Below are positions 8,498-17,201 of a stretch of 64,000 nt of DNA, one piece after another. Numbering within the stretch: the stretch's first letter is position 1; each line of letters begins with the position of its first letter. Below the pieces are notes generated by a model. The model searched no databases, was not told the DNA's origin, and was given only the letters and a program-made list of their open reading frames with translations. Where the stretch lies: NCBI GenBank assembly GCA_900315455.1, contig OMZE01000004.1:62001-126000 (forward strand), read 5' to 3'. Made by a program: the position numbers and the translations under genes. The DNA is from an uncultured Prevotellaceae bacterium (GTDB taxonomy: Bacteria > Bacteroidota > Bacteroidia > Bacteroidales > Bacteroidaceae).

Positions 8498-9223
8498 ATG
8501 AAAATGAAAGTATTTATCATGACCGGGTGGTATGTCTTCATCATGACCATGTCAATGGCCTTCAACTCATGCGAAGTGGGTAAGAGAGATGGCAATGGGT
8601 TTTCTTCATCTACTGAGTCTGCTATCGTGTCAGGACAGCCAGTCGCATTGGAAGGTTCGTTTGATGGCATCGACATTTCGGGTGTAGACGAACTCACTAT
8701 TGCCCATGGAGACTCTGCACAAGTCACTTTCCATGGCAACAAAGAAGCCATTGCTCGCTTCAACGCAGCAATCAAAGACGGGGTGCTTGTTATCAAGAAA
8801 AAAGACAATGAGAAACAGCGTCGTCATCAGCAAGTGAATGTCCATGTCGTGCTGCCTCAACTGCGCAAGATGGAGGTGGCAGGTGTGGGAAGTGTGGCGT
8901 TGCAAGACGAAACCAAGACCGACAACCTGGATATCGACGTGAACGGTTGTGGCAGTCTGCAAACCAAAGGCATCGTCTGTGACAAACTAGAGATAGAGGT
9001 GGCAGGAACAAGCGATGTCATCCTTGATGGCGTGACAGCACAAGATGCTCGGCTATCGGCCAATGGGGTGGGAAGTGTGAATGCCCGCTTCGCCAACACA
9101 GGGGAACTTGACTGTTCGGCCAATGGAACGGGCAGCGTCTGTCTGAAAGGCAATGTGAAATCATTCAGCAAAGAAAGCGCTGGAGTAGGACAGTTCGATA
9201 CCAAGCAACTGGTCGTAGAATAG
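8498..9223 (+). CDS. GIN-domain (DUF2807) lipoprotein
   Basis: The N-terminus is a lipoprotein signal (about residues 1-26, ending MAFNSC). The mature protein matches the head-GIN/DUF2807 family: FDGIDISGVDELTIAHGDSA, then repeated short beta strands with G-x-G turns such as VAGVGSVAL, VNGCGSLQT, VAGTSDVIL, ANGVGSVNA and ANGTGSVCL, which form a right-handed beta-solenoid-like domain. These are surface or periplasmic proteins of unknown function, sometimes called putative autotransporter adhesins. ATGs at 8498 and 8504 are both possible; upstream in-frame codons overlap an AT-rich promoter region and are unlikely to be used. Confidence 0.88.
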   Translation: MKMKVFIMTGWYVFIMTMSMAFNSCEVGKRDGNGFSSSTESAIVSGQPVALEGSFDGIDISGVDELTIAHGDSAQVTFHGNKEAIARFNAAIKDGVLVIKKKDNEKQRRHQQVNVHVVLPQLRKMEVAGVGSVALQDETKTDNLDIDVNGCGSLQTKGIVCDKLEIEVAGTSDVILDGVTAQDARLSANGVGSVNARFANTGELDCSANGTGSVCLKGNVKSFSKESAGVGQFDTKQLVVE

Positions 9224-9239
9224 ACAAGAGGGAAAAAAT

Positions 9240-9460
9240 AGCCTTTTTGTTTCGCATTGCGCTCGGTTTTCACTACTTTGGCCAAAGGCCGAAGGTAAGA
9301 GGCACCTCGGTAATGGTAACAAAAAATGGCTTTTTTGTTTCGCATTGCGCTCGGTTTTCACTACTTTGGCCAGAGGCCGAAGGTAGGAGGCACCTCGGCA
9401 ATGGAAACAAAAAAAGGGGTTTTTGTTTCGCATTGCGCTCGGTTTTCACTACCTTTGCAG
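9240..9460 (+). repeat. Tandem repeat array A (88-bp period) carrying a promoter in its last copy
   Basis: The motif TTTCGCATTGCGCTCGG starts at 9250, 9338 and 9426, an exact 88-base period with two full units and a partial third. Each full unit contains CACTACTTTGGCC followed by GGCCGAAGGTA, an imperfect palindrome. The partial last unit instead reads CACTACCTTTGCAGG, which creates a consensus TACCTTTG box just before the aminotransferase. The same monomer family recurs at 51443-51763. Confidence 0.9.
9426..9457 (+). promoter_or_regulatory. Promoter inside the last repeat unit, for the aminotransferase gene
   Basis: TTTC at 9426-9429 and TACCTTTG at 9450-9457 are 20 bases apart, matching the Bacteroidetes promoter with one mismatch in the upstream box. 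The ATG lies 23 bases downstream of the -7 box. Array B at 51732-51763 has the same TTTC-N20-TACCTTTG layout. Confidence 0.7.
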
Positions 9461-9480
9461 GCAAATTGCAATTTTTTACT

Positions 9481-10686
9481 ATGCCAGAGATATCCATACG
9501 CGGTCACGAGATGCCGGAGTCACCCATCAGGAAATTGGCTCCCCTCGCTGCCGCAGCCAAGAAAAGAGGTACCAAAGTCTACCATCTTAACATCGGCCAG
9601 CCCGACCTCCCCACACCCCGTGAGGGGCTTGAAGCATTGAAGAACATCAACCGCGACATCCTGGAGTATTCCCCGTCGCAAGGTTACCAAAGTTACCGGG
9701 AGAAGTTGGTGGGCTATTACAAAAAATACAACATCAACGTCTGTGCCGACGACATCATCATCACGTCAGGGGGTAGCGAGGCGGTGCTCTTCGCTTTCCT
9801 CTCCTGTCTCAACCCAGGCGACGAAATCATCGTCCCAGAGCCTGCCTATGCCAACTACATGGCATTCGCCATTTCTGCAGGTGCCAAAATCAAGACCATA
9901 GCCACGACCATCGACGAGGGATTCTCACTGCCCAAAGTGGAGAAGTTCGAGGAACTGATCAATGAGCGCACACGTGCCATCATGATTTGCAACCCCAACA
10001 ACCCCACCGGCTACCTCTACACCCGACGCGAGATGAACCAGATCAGGGACCTGGTGAAGAAATACGACCTCTACCTGTTTTCTGATGAGGTGTATCGCGA
10101 ATACATCTACACCGGCTCTCCATATATCAGTGCCTGCCATCTTGAAGGCATCGAGCAGAACGTCATCCTCATCGATTCGGTGTCGAAACGCTACTCGGAG
10201 TGTGGCATCCGCATTGGCGCCCTCATCACCAAGAACGCTGCCGTGCGTGCCGCTGTGATGAAGTTCTGCCAGGCCCGACTCTCACCACCACTCATCGGAC
10301 AGATTATCGCCGAAGCGTCACTCGACGCACCAGAGGAGTATTACCGCGACGTATACGACGAGTACGTGGAGCGACGCAAATGCCTGATAGACGGACTGAA
10401 CCGTATTCCTGGGGTCTACTCCCCCATCCCTATGGGCGCTTTCTACACCGTGGCCAAGTTGCCCGTCGACGATGCCGAGAAATTCTGCCGTTGGTGCCTC
10501 GAGAAATTCGAATACGAGGGAGAAACGGTGATGATGGCTCCTGCCGCTGGATTCTATACCACTCCCGGAGCAGGCATAAACCAAGTGCGCATCGCCTATG
10601 TACTGAAGAAAGACGACCTCATACGCGCCCTTGTGGTATTGCGCAAGGCACTGGAGTCGTATCCCGGACGCGTAGACGACCAATAA
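9481..10686 (+). CDS. Class I/II PLP-dependent aminotransferase
   Basis: The 401-residue protein begins MPEISIRGHEMPESPIRKL and has the fold-type I landmarks: LNIGQPDLPTP, SGGSEAVLFAF, NPNNPTGYLYTRREM, SDEVYREYIY, and the PLP lysine K236 in DSVSKRYSECGIRIG, with the SxSK...GxRxG phosphate site. It should transfer amino groups from an amino acid, probably aspartate or an aromatic, to a keto acid in the cytoplasm; substrate specificity is not readable. The start was chosen at 9481: the frame is open further upstream but that DNA is the repeat array. The promoter is in the last repeat. An ABC permease gene follows after 19 bases. Confidence 0.93.
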   Translation: MPEISIRGHEMPESPIRKLAPLAAAAKKRGTKVYHLNIGQPDLPTPREGLEALKNINRDILEYSPSQGYQSYREKLVGYYKKYNINVCADDIIITSGGSEAVLFAFLSCLNPGDEIIVPEPAYANYMAFAISAGAKIKTIATTIDEGFSLPKVEKFEELINERTRAIMICNPNNPTGYLYTRREMNQIRDLVKKYDLYLFSDEVYREYIYTGSPYISACHLEGIEQNVILIDSVSKRYSECGIRIGALITKNAAVRAAVMKFCQARLSPPLIGQIIAEASLDAPEEYYRDVYDEYVERRKCLIDGLNRIPGVYSPIPMGAFYTVAKLPVDDAEKFCRWCLEKFEYEGETVMMAPAAGFYTTPGAGINQVRIAYVLKKDDLIRALVVLRKALESYPGRVDDQ

Positions 10687-10705
10687 GAAACACATCCTTA
10701 ATTGC

Positions 10706-11953
10706 ATGAACCTTCCCCTGTTCATAGCCAAGCGAATCTATCACGACGGAGACGACCGCCGCAAGGTGAGCCGTCCGGCCATACGCATCGCCACGGCAGG
10801 TGTCGCCATAGGCCTTGCTGTGATGATTATCTCAGTGTGTGTGGTGATTGGCTTCAAGCACACCATCCGCGATAAGGTGGTGGGATTCGGTAGCCACATC
10901 ACCGTGGCCGACTACATGACTCTCCAGAGCGACGCACCCTATCCCATCTGCATCGACGACAGCATGATGGAGGTGCTGCAGGGCATCAAGGGGGTCACTC
11001 ACGTGCAAAGGTTCTCACAGAAACAGGGCATCCTGAAAACCGATGACGATTTTCTCGGCGTATCACTCAAGGGGGTGGGACCTGAGTTTGATACCACCTT
11101 CATCAGCAGCCACTTGATAGAAGGTACCTTGCCCGCGTTCAGCGACACATCGAGCACCAACAAGATTGTCGTGTCGAAGTTGATTGCCGACAAACTCCGT
11201 CTCAAGGTAGGAGAACGCATCTACGCTTATTTCATGAACGACAACGACGTGCGCACACGCCGTTTCACCATCACTGGCATCTACAACACCAACCTCAAGC
11301 ATTTCGATGAAATGCTTTGCCTGGCCGACCTCTATACCATATCCAAACTCAATGGGTGGGAACCGGGACAAGTGAGTGGCGCAGAACTGACAGTAGGCGA
11401 CTTCGACGCCCTTGAGGACATCGACTTGGAGATGAACGCCAAGGTAGACCGCACAGCCGACCGCTATGGAGCAGTATATTCGTCGCTGACCATACAGAAA
11501 ATGTATCCCCAGATTTTCGCTTGGCTGGAATTGCTCGACCTCGACGTCTGGATTATCCTGGCATTGATGATTGCCGTGGCTGGATTCACCATGGTATCCG
11601 GACTTCTCATCATCATCATCGAGCGCACCAGTATGATAGGCACACTGAAAGCACTCGGAGCAAAGAACCGGTCAATACGGCACACATTCTTGTGGTTCGC
11701 CGTCTTCATCATCGTGAAAGGAATGGTCATCGGCAATATCATCGGCCTGGGCATCTGCTTCCTACAACAACAATTCGGACTGGTGAAACTCGATGCCGAA
11801 ACCTATTATGTGGACGTTGTGCCTGTAGAGGTCAACATCCCCCTTATCCTATTGCTCAACCTCGCCACACTCCTCATCAGCGTCGTGGTATTAATCGCGC
11901 CAAGTTTCCTCATCACACACATCCAACCTGCAAAGGCCATCAAATATGAGTAA
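10706..11953 (+). CDS. FtsX-like ABC transporter permease (LolC/LolE type)
   Basis: This 415-residue membrane protein starts MNLPLFIAKRI, with TM1 at about residues 24-48, a large extracytoplasmic MacB-PCD-like domain (about 50-270) and three C-terminal helices (about 277-305, 323-350, 372-402). SMIGTLKALGAKNRSIRHTFL in the loop after TM2 is the conserved FtsX coupling segment, and the tail IQPAKAIKYE matches the P-x-x-AI-R/KYE ending of LolC/E proteins. It probably works in lipoprotein release from the inner membrane, with an ATPase encoded elsewhere. It may be cotranscribed with the aminotransferase. Confidence 0.9.
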   Translation: MNLPLFIAKRIYHDGDDRRKVSRPAIRIATAGVAIGLAVMIISVCVVIGFKHTIRDKVVGFGSHITVADYMTLQSDAPYPICIDDSMMEVLQGIKGVTHVQRFSQKQGILKTDDDFLGVSLKGVGPEFDTTFISSHLIEGTLPAFSDTSSTNKIVVSKLIADKLRLKVGERIYAYFMNDNDVRTRRFTITGIYNTNLKHFDEMLCLADLYTISKLNGWEPGQVSGAELTVGDFDALEDIDLEMNAKVDRTADRYGAVYSSLTIQKMYPQIFAWLELLDLDVWIILALMIAVAGFTMVSGLLIIIIERTSMIGTLKALGAKNRSIRHTFLWFAVFIIVKGMVIGNIIGLGICFLQQQFGLVKLDAETYYVDVVPVEVNIPLILLLNLATLLISVVVLIAPSFLITHIQPAKAIKYE

Positions 11954-12020
11954 ATTTGTCGGTTTTTGTAGTCAATTTTACACCTAATTTAGGATTGCAC
12001 TGAAAATTTGCACATTTTTT

Positions 12021-12051
12021 TTTGAAATGTGCAGAATAGATATTACCTTTG
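12021..12051 (+). promoter_or_regulatory. Consensus promoter for the acyl-CoA ligase pair
   Basis: TTTG at 12021-12024 and TACCTTTG at 12044-12051 with a 19-base spacer match the Bacteroidetes consensus fully. Predicted start is near 12058, giving a leader of about 30 bases before the ATG at 12087. Confidence 0.82.
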
Positions 12052-12086
12052 CACAAAATTTGTTTTTTTGTGCAACGGAACACTAT

Positions 12087-13742
12087 ATGAGTTTCAACAA
12101 GACTATTGAGAAAAGCATTGTCTCGAATTGGAACTACGATGCCCTTACCGACTACAAGGGCGCTACGCTTCAATTCAACGATGTGGCCCGCAAGATAGAA
12201 AAGGTACACATCCTTCTGGAACAAGTCGGAATAAAGAAAGGCGATAAGGTGGCGCTTTGCGGCCGAAACAGTGCCCACTGGGCTGTAGCCTTCCTTGCCA
12301 CGCTGTCGTATGGCGCCGTGGCAGTTCCGATACTCCATGAGTTCAATGCCGAACAGATACACAACATCGTCAATCACAGCGAGTCACGCATACTTTTCGT
12401 AGGCGACGTGGTGGCAAAAACCATTGACACCGATGCAATGCCCCATCTCGAGGGTATCGTCTTCCTGCCCGACTTCTCGTTACTGGTGTCAAGGTCAGAA
12501 CAACTTACCTATGGCCGCGAACACCTCAACGAACTTTTCGGCAAGAAATTCCCGGAGAAATTCAAGCCCTCCGACGTATGCTACTATGAAGACGAAGAAG
12601 AAGAACTGGCTCTCATCAATTATACCAGCGGCACCACAGGATTCTCCAAGGGTGTGATGCTCCCCTACCGGGCACTGATGGGCAACATCGACTTCATCTT
12701 GGAACGCCTGGCATATCCTTATATGAAGCCACACACCAACATGCTGAGCATTCTTCCGATGGCACACATGTATGGCATGGCTGTGGAATTCCTCTTTCCC
12801 TTCATCTATGGTATCCATATTTTCTTCCTTACCCGCCTCCCCTCTCCTGCCATCATCGCTCAAGCCTTCTCCGATATCAAACCGGCTCTCATCGTCACTG
12901 TGCCGCTTATCATAGAGAAAATCATACGCAAGAAGGTATTCCCAAAAATACAAAACAACATCATGCGCCTCTTGCTCACCATGCCTGTCATCAGCAAACG
13001 CGTGAAGCAGAAGATTTGCGAACAGGTGTATGAGGCTTTTGGAGGCAATGCCTACGAAATCATCATCGGCGGAGCAGCACTCAACCAAGAGGTGGAAGCG
13101 TTTCTCAACAGCATCGACTTCCCCTATACCGTGGGCTATGGCACTACAGAATGTGCCCCGCTGATAGCCTACTGCGACTATAAGGAAAGGGTGCTGGGCA
13201 GTTGCGGCATGCCAGTGAATGGCATGGAGGTACGTATCCTCAGCCGCGACCCCAGGCATGTGGAAGGTGAAATCGTCACCCGAGGGCGCAATGTGATGCT
13301 GGGCTACTTCAAGAACGAGGAAGCCACCCGCGAGGCCATCGATGCCGACGGATGGTATCACACCGGTGACCTTGGCACAATGAGTGCCGACGGACATATC
13401 TTCATCCGCGGAAGGAAGAAAAACATGCTGCTCTGTGCCAACGGGCAGAATGTGTATCCCGAAGAGATAGAAGACCGCCTCAACAGCATGGCTATGGTAA
13501 GCGAGAGCATCGTGGTGCAGCGCAACGAGAAATTTGTCGCCATCGTACATCCTGACTACGATGAAGCCCACAACCTCGGTTTCACCGAAGAGGACCTCGT
13601 CAACATAATGGAACAAAACCGAAAAGACCTCAATACAAATCTCCCCTCCTACAGCAAAATCTCCTCAGTGGAAATCCACAAGGATGAGTTTGCCAAAACT
13701 CCTAAGAAAAGTATCAAGAGATACTTATACCAAAACGCCTGA
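12087..13742 (+). CDS. AMP-binding fatty acyl-CoA ligase, first of a tandem pair
   Basis: This 551-residue adenylate-forming enzyme has NYTSGTTGFSKGVM (AMP-binding P-loop), VGYGTTECAP (A5), GWYHTGDLG (A7) and RGRKKNMLL (A8); the C-terminal KTPKKSIKRYLY holds the expected catalytic lysine (A10). It should activate a fatty acid with ATP and join it to CoA at the cytoplasmic face of the membrane; chain length is unknown. I placed the start at MSFNKTIEKS (12087), after the promoter; upstream in-frame codons overlap the promoter. The second ligase follows after 11 bases and is about two-thirds identical by eye. Confidence 0.92.
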   Translation: MSFNKTIEKSIVSNWNYDALTDYKGATLQFNDVARKIEKVHILLEQVGIKKGDKVALCGRNSAHWAVAFLATLSYGAVAVPILHEFNAEQIHNIVNHSESRILFVGDVVAKTIDTDAMPHLEGIVFLPDFSLLVSRSEQLTYGREHLNELFGKKFPEKFKPSDVCYYEDEEEELALINYTSGTTGFSKGVMLPYRALMGNIDFILERLAYPYMKPHTNMLSILPMAHMYGMAVEFLFPFIYGIHIFFLTRLPSPAIIAQAFSDIKPALIVTVPLIIEKIIRKKVFPKIQNNIMRLLLTMPVISKRVKQKICEQVYEAFGGNAYEIIIGGAALNQEVEAFLNSIDFPYTVGYGTTECAPLIAYCDYKERVLGSCGMPVNGMEVRILSRDPRHVEGEIVTRGRNVMLGYFKNEEATREAIDADGWYHTGDLGTMSADGHIFIRGRKKNMLLCANGQNVYPEEIEDRLNSMAMVSESIVVQRNEKFVAIVHPDYDEAHNLGFTEEDLVNIMEQNRKDLNTNLPSYSKISSVEIHKDEFAKTPKKSIKRYLYQNA

Positions 13743-13753
13743 AAATACACGTT

Positions 13754-15421
13754 ATGGAATCAATACAGAATTTCAACACCTTAATAGAAAAGAGCATCAT
13801 CGAAAACTGGAACTTTGATGCCCTTACCGACTACAAAGGCATTACGCTCCAATATCACGACGTAGCCCGCAAGATAGAGAAGTTGCATATCATGTTCGAG
13901 AGCAGCGGCGTGCAGCGCGGCGACAAGATCGCGCTCTGCGGACGTAACAGCGCAGGATGGGCGTCGGCTTTCCTCGCCACACTCACCTATGGTGCCGTGG
14001 CCGTTCCCATCCTCCATGAATTCACCCCCGACCAGATTCACAACATCGTCAACCACAGCGGCGCAAAACTGCTCTTTGCCGGTGATGTGGTATCGACGCA
14101 GGTCGACCCCACAAAGATGCCCGACATCGAGGGAATCATCTATATCCCCGACTATTCCTTGCTCTTCTCGCGTTCCGACAAACTCACCTTTGCCCGTGAA
14201 CACCTCAACGAGATGTTTGGCAAGAAATTCCCCAAGTATTTCAGGGCAGAGCATGTAAATTATTACAAGGAGCAGAGTCCCGACGAACTGGCTCTCATCA
14301 ATTATACCAGCGGCACTACAGGTTTCTCAAAAGGAGTGATGATACCCTACCGCGCCATCTGGAGCAACTACGACTTCGCATGTCACGTGATGGGAAATAA
14401 CGTGAAGAAAGGCGACAACGTGCTGAGCGTGCTGCCCATGGCACACATGTATGGCATGTCGTTCGAGTTCATCTACGAGTTCCTGCATGGCTGCCATGTC
14501 TATTACCTCACCCGAGTACCGTCGCCGGCCATCATCGCCAAGGCTTTCGCCGAGGTGAAACCGGCCGTCATCATCGCCGTTCCCCTGATTATCGAGAAAA
14601 TCATCAAGAAAAAGGTGTTCCCCAAAATACAGAACAACCGCATGCGCCTGCTGCTCAACATGCCCGTCATCAGCAAGAAGGTGAGACAGACCATCCGCGA
14701 ACAAGTGGTGAATGCTTTTGGAGGCAATTTCTTCGAGGTGATTATCGGCGGTGCGGCCTTCAACCAAGAGGTGGAGTCGTTCCTCAAGCGCATCGAGTTC
14801 CCCTATACCGTAGGCTATGGAGCCACCGAATGTGCCCCCATCATCTGCTATGCCGACTATCGTGACTTCAAGCAGGGCAGTTGCGGCAAGGCGGTCATCC
14901 ACAATGAAATCAGAATCAACAGCATAGACCCACAGAACATCCCGGGTGAAATCCTCGTACGCGGACTCAACGTGATGCTGGGCTACTACAAAAACGAGGA
15001 AGCCACGCGTGAGACCATCGACAAAGACGGATGGTATCACACCGGCGACCTTGGCGTGATGGACGAAGAGGGCAACGTGTTTATCAAAGGACGTTCAAAA
15101 TACATGCTCCTGGGCGCCAATGGCCAGAACATCTACCCTGAAGAGATTGAAGACAAACTCAACTCCATGGCCATGGTGAATGAAAGCATCGTGATACAGG
15201 AGGAAGACCGTTTGGTTGGTCTGGTACATCCCGACCTCGAAGTGGCACAGTCGATGGGATTCACACACAGCGACCTGGAAAACATCATGGAACAAAACCG
15301 CAAGGAACTCAACAACGTCCTGCCCGCTTACAGCAAGATTTCATCGATTCGCATCCAAAATGAGGAATTCGAGAAAACGCCCAAGAAGAGCATCAAGCGT
15401 TTCCTCTATCTGAAAGGATAG
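13754..15421 (+). CDS. AMP-binding fatty acyl-CoA ligase, second of a tandem pair
   Basis: This 555-residue paralog of the preceding protein keeps every core motif: NYTSGTTGFSKGVM, VGYGATECAP, GWYHTGDLG, KGRSKYMLL and KTPKKSIKRFLY. The two proteins align end to end with scattered differences, which indicates a local gene duplication followed by divergence rather than a recent copy. They probably share one transcript. A different acyl-chain preference is a reasonable guess, but no residue here proves it. Confidence 0.92.
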   Translation: MESIQNFNTLIEKSIIENWNFDALTDYKGITLQYHDVARKIEKLHIMFESSGVQRGDKIALCGRNSAGWASAFLATLTYGAVAVPILHEFTPDQIHNIVNHSGAKLLFAGDVVSTQVDPTKMPDIEGIIYIPDYSLLFSRSDKLTFAREHLNEMFGKKFPKYFRAEHVNYYKEQSPDELALINYTSGTTGFSKGVMIPYRAIWSNYDFACHVMGNNVKKGDNVLSVLPMAHMYGMSFEFIYEFLHGCHVYYLTRVPSPAIIAKAFAEVKPAVIIAVPLIIEKIIKKKVFPKIQNNRMRLLLNMPVISKKVRQTIREQVVNAFGGNFFEVIIGGAAFNQEVESFLKRIEFPYTVGYGATECAPIICYADYRDFKQGSCGKAVIHNEIRINSIDPQNIPGEILVRGLNVMLGYYKNEEATRETIDKDGWYHTGDLGVMDEEGNVFIKGRSKYMLLGANGQNIYPEEIEDKLNSMAMVNESIVIQEEDRLVGLVHPDLEVAQSMGFTHSDLENIMEQNRKELNNVLPAYSKISSIRIQNEEFEKTPKKSIKRFLYLKG

Positions 15422-15465
15422 AGTCACCGAAAACCTTAAAGATCTTAAAAAAAACTTTTAAAAAA

Positions 15466-16371
15466 TCAGTCGGCACAACCTTTGTTGGCCAAGAACACGC
15501 CTATGAGGATGAGCGCACTTCCTCCATAGGCCACGGCGGTCATGGGCTCATCGAGGAAGATGGCACTGAAGATAACCGTTGTGACGGGAATGAGGTAAAG
15601 GTAGTTCGACATCGTCACCGCACCGAGTTTGTTGATGGCCACATTCCACAACACAAAGCAGAAAAACGAGGCAATAAGTCCCAGAAAAAGCAGGTTGAGC
15701 ATCACCGTTCCTTTCATCAATCCGGAGAGGTCGTATTGCCATGGCTTGAACAAAAGAATGACAAGCGACGTGAGTAATCCGTAGATGAACATCTTACGGG
15801 TGAGAAAGATGGAGTCATAACGGTCGCCCATCACCTTCACCAGATAGCAATACACACCAAAGCACAAGGAGGCTGCCACAGAGAGCAAGTCGCCCAATGG
15901 ATTGAGTTTCAGAATCACCTGTCCGTTGAAAATCACCACACCGATGCCCAGCAACGCGAGCACCGACCCTATAATCAGTATTTTCTTTACTTTTAAATAC
16001 CTGTAGGTCATCAGTATGAATACCATGGTAAACAATGGCGAGGTGCTGACGATGAAACTCACATTGTTGACGTATGTAATTCCCACTGCCAGGTTCTCCG
16101 TGATAAAATACAGCGACCCTCCCGTAATACCCAATGCCAACATCATCAGTTCGTCACGCCAATTGTCCGACCATACTTTCCGGGTGGAGAATGGCAGGAT
16201 GGCCACATAAGCCAATGCAAAGCGGACGATGAACACTTCATCTGCCCTCATGCCATCCTGCAACAGTATCTTGGTGCTTACCAGCGTACTGCCCCATATC
16301 GAGACCACTATAATGGCCACGAGATGATACAACAGGTTTTTCCTTGACGGGTGCTTTGTAATATTAGACAT
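15466..16371 (-). CDS. EamA/DMT-family transporter
   Basis: The 301-residue protein has about ten hydrophobic helices arranged as two EamA repeats, with the conserved opening VSIWGSTLVSTKILLQDG and the closing FLDEPMTAVAYGGSALILIGVFLANK. Members export metabolites or amino acids through the inner membrane; the cargo is unknown. The start is MSNITKH at 16371; a CAAAGGTA sequence at 16400-16407 reads as a TACCTTTG -7 box on the minus strand, so the upstream in-frame Met at 16392 is too close to that promoter to be used. Confidence 0.9.
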   Translation of the reverse strand: MSNITKHPSRKNLLYHLVAIIVVSIWGSTLVSTKILLQDGMRADEVFIVRFALAYVAILPFSTRKVWSDNWRDELMMLALGITGGSLYFITENLAVGITYVNNVSFIVSTSPLFTMVFILMTYRYLKVKKILIIGSVLALLGIGVVIFNGQVILKLNPLGDLLSVAASLCFGVYCYLVKVMGDRYDSIFLTRKMFIYGLLTSLVILLFKPWQYDLSGLMKGTVMLNLLFLGLIASFFCFVLWNVAINKLGAVTMSNYLYLIPVTTVIFSAIFLDEPMTAVAYGGSALILIGVFLANKGCAD

Positions 16372-16399
16372 AAAGTAAATAAAAAAATGCAAATTTATG

Positions 16400-16407
16400 C
16401 AAAGGTA
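16400..16407 (-). promoter_or_regulatory. -7 box for the EamA transporter
   Basis: The minus strand reads TACCTTTG here, a consensus -7 box, about 28 bases before the chosen ATG. The plus-strand CAAG at 16428-16431 (20 bases away) is a one-mismatch upstream box. Confidence 0.6.
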
Positions 16408-16547
16408 GTCCTTGTCACGAAACCATGCAAGTGAAATGCAAGAAAAGTTCAGTTTGTTGCCGTATTTAATTGTTGGTTACAAAAGGCTCTCAGCATGCCG
16501 GTGCCACGCCCTCATTGACGTCCACGACAAACGTGGCGGCAATATGG

Positions 16548-17153
16548 TTATTCGTTGAGCGAAGCCGATCTTACCCTACTGAGTGTTTCCGGGGTCATCT
16601 GCAGGTAATTGGCAATATAGTTGAGCGGTGCCCGCAACACCACCTTGGGCATGAGTTTGCACATACGCTTGTATCTGTTCTGGGCACTCTCGAATCTCAC
16701 GAGGTCTGCGTGCACTTGCGAGAGAATGAGCGACTCCTCGAGGATTTTGCGGTAGAGAATCTGAATATTGACATTGTGCAATGCCACCTCTTCCAAGCGT
16801 TGCTTGGGCAGGGCATAACAGATGGAGTTTTCAAGTGCTTCAATCTGGAGTTTGGTGGGTTCCTCCCTGAATAGGCTCTCAATACACATCACAATGGTGC
16901 CGTCCACCCCAAGGTGCTCGGTGACGACACGTGTCTTATTCAAGTCACGTTTCTCATAAAACTGCCTCACCAACCCGATGTCTACATAGAGTATCTCACG
17001 GCAGATCTCCCCTTCGGCAAGGATAATCTGCCCCTTGGCATATTTTCTGGGCACGAGCACGCTCTCGAGGATGTCAAGTTCGTCGTGCGTCATGGTACTG
17101 TACTTTCTTGCCAGTTCGCGTGCAATGTCGCGGGTGGTATGTACTTCCCTCAT
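16548..17153 (-). CDS. Crp/Fnr-family transcriptional regulator
   Basis: The 201-residue protein has a cyclic-nucleotide-binding-like beta barrel (about residues 30-120; KYAKGQIILAEGEICREILYVDIGLVR, described here in part) followed by a short C-terminal winged helix with LNYIANYLQMTPETLSRVR. Bacteroidetes have many such Crp-like proteins, usually without the residues needed for cAMP binding; the typical RxA phosphate cassette is not seen here. The effector and targets are unknown. It lies 48 bases after lepA on the same strand and may be partly cotranscribed with it. Confidence 0.9.
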   Translation of the reverse strand: MREVHTTRDIARELARKYSTMTHDELDILESVLVPRKYAKGQIILAEGEICREILYVDIGLVRQFYEKRDLNKTRVVTEHLGVDGTIVMCIESLFREEPTKLQIEALENSICYALPKQRLEEVALHNVNIQILYRKILEESLILSQVHADLVRFESAQNRYKRMCKLMPKVVLRAPLNYIANYLQMTPETLSRVRSASLNE

Positions 17154-17201
17154 TCTCTTTCTCCTTTCTTATGGTTGTTCCTGGTTTAGTTATCAGTCTT
17201 G

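Noticed and set aside
9240-9460. CRISPR array
   Set aside because: Direct 88-bp tandem units without unique spacers; no cas genes nearby. The same holds for the 51443, 57256 and 46977 arrays.
9247-9480. N-terminal extension of the aminotransferase through the repeat array
   Set aside because: The peptide is a translation of the tandem repeat; the family starts at MPEISIRGH.
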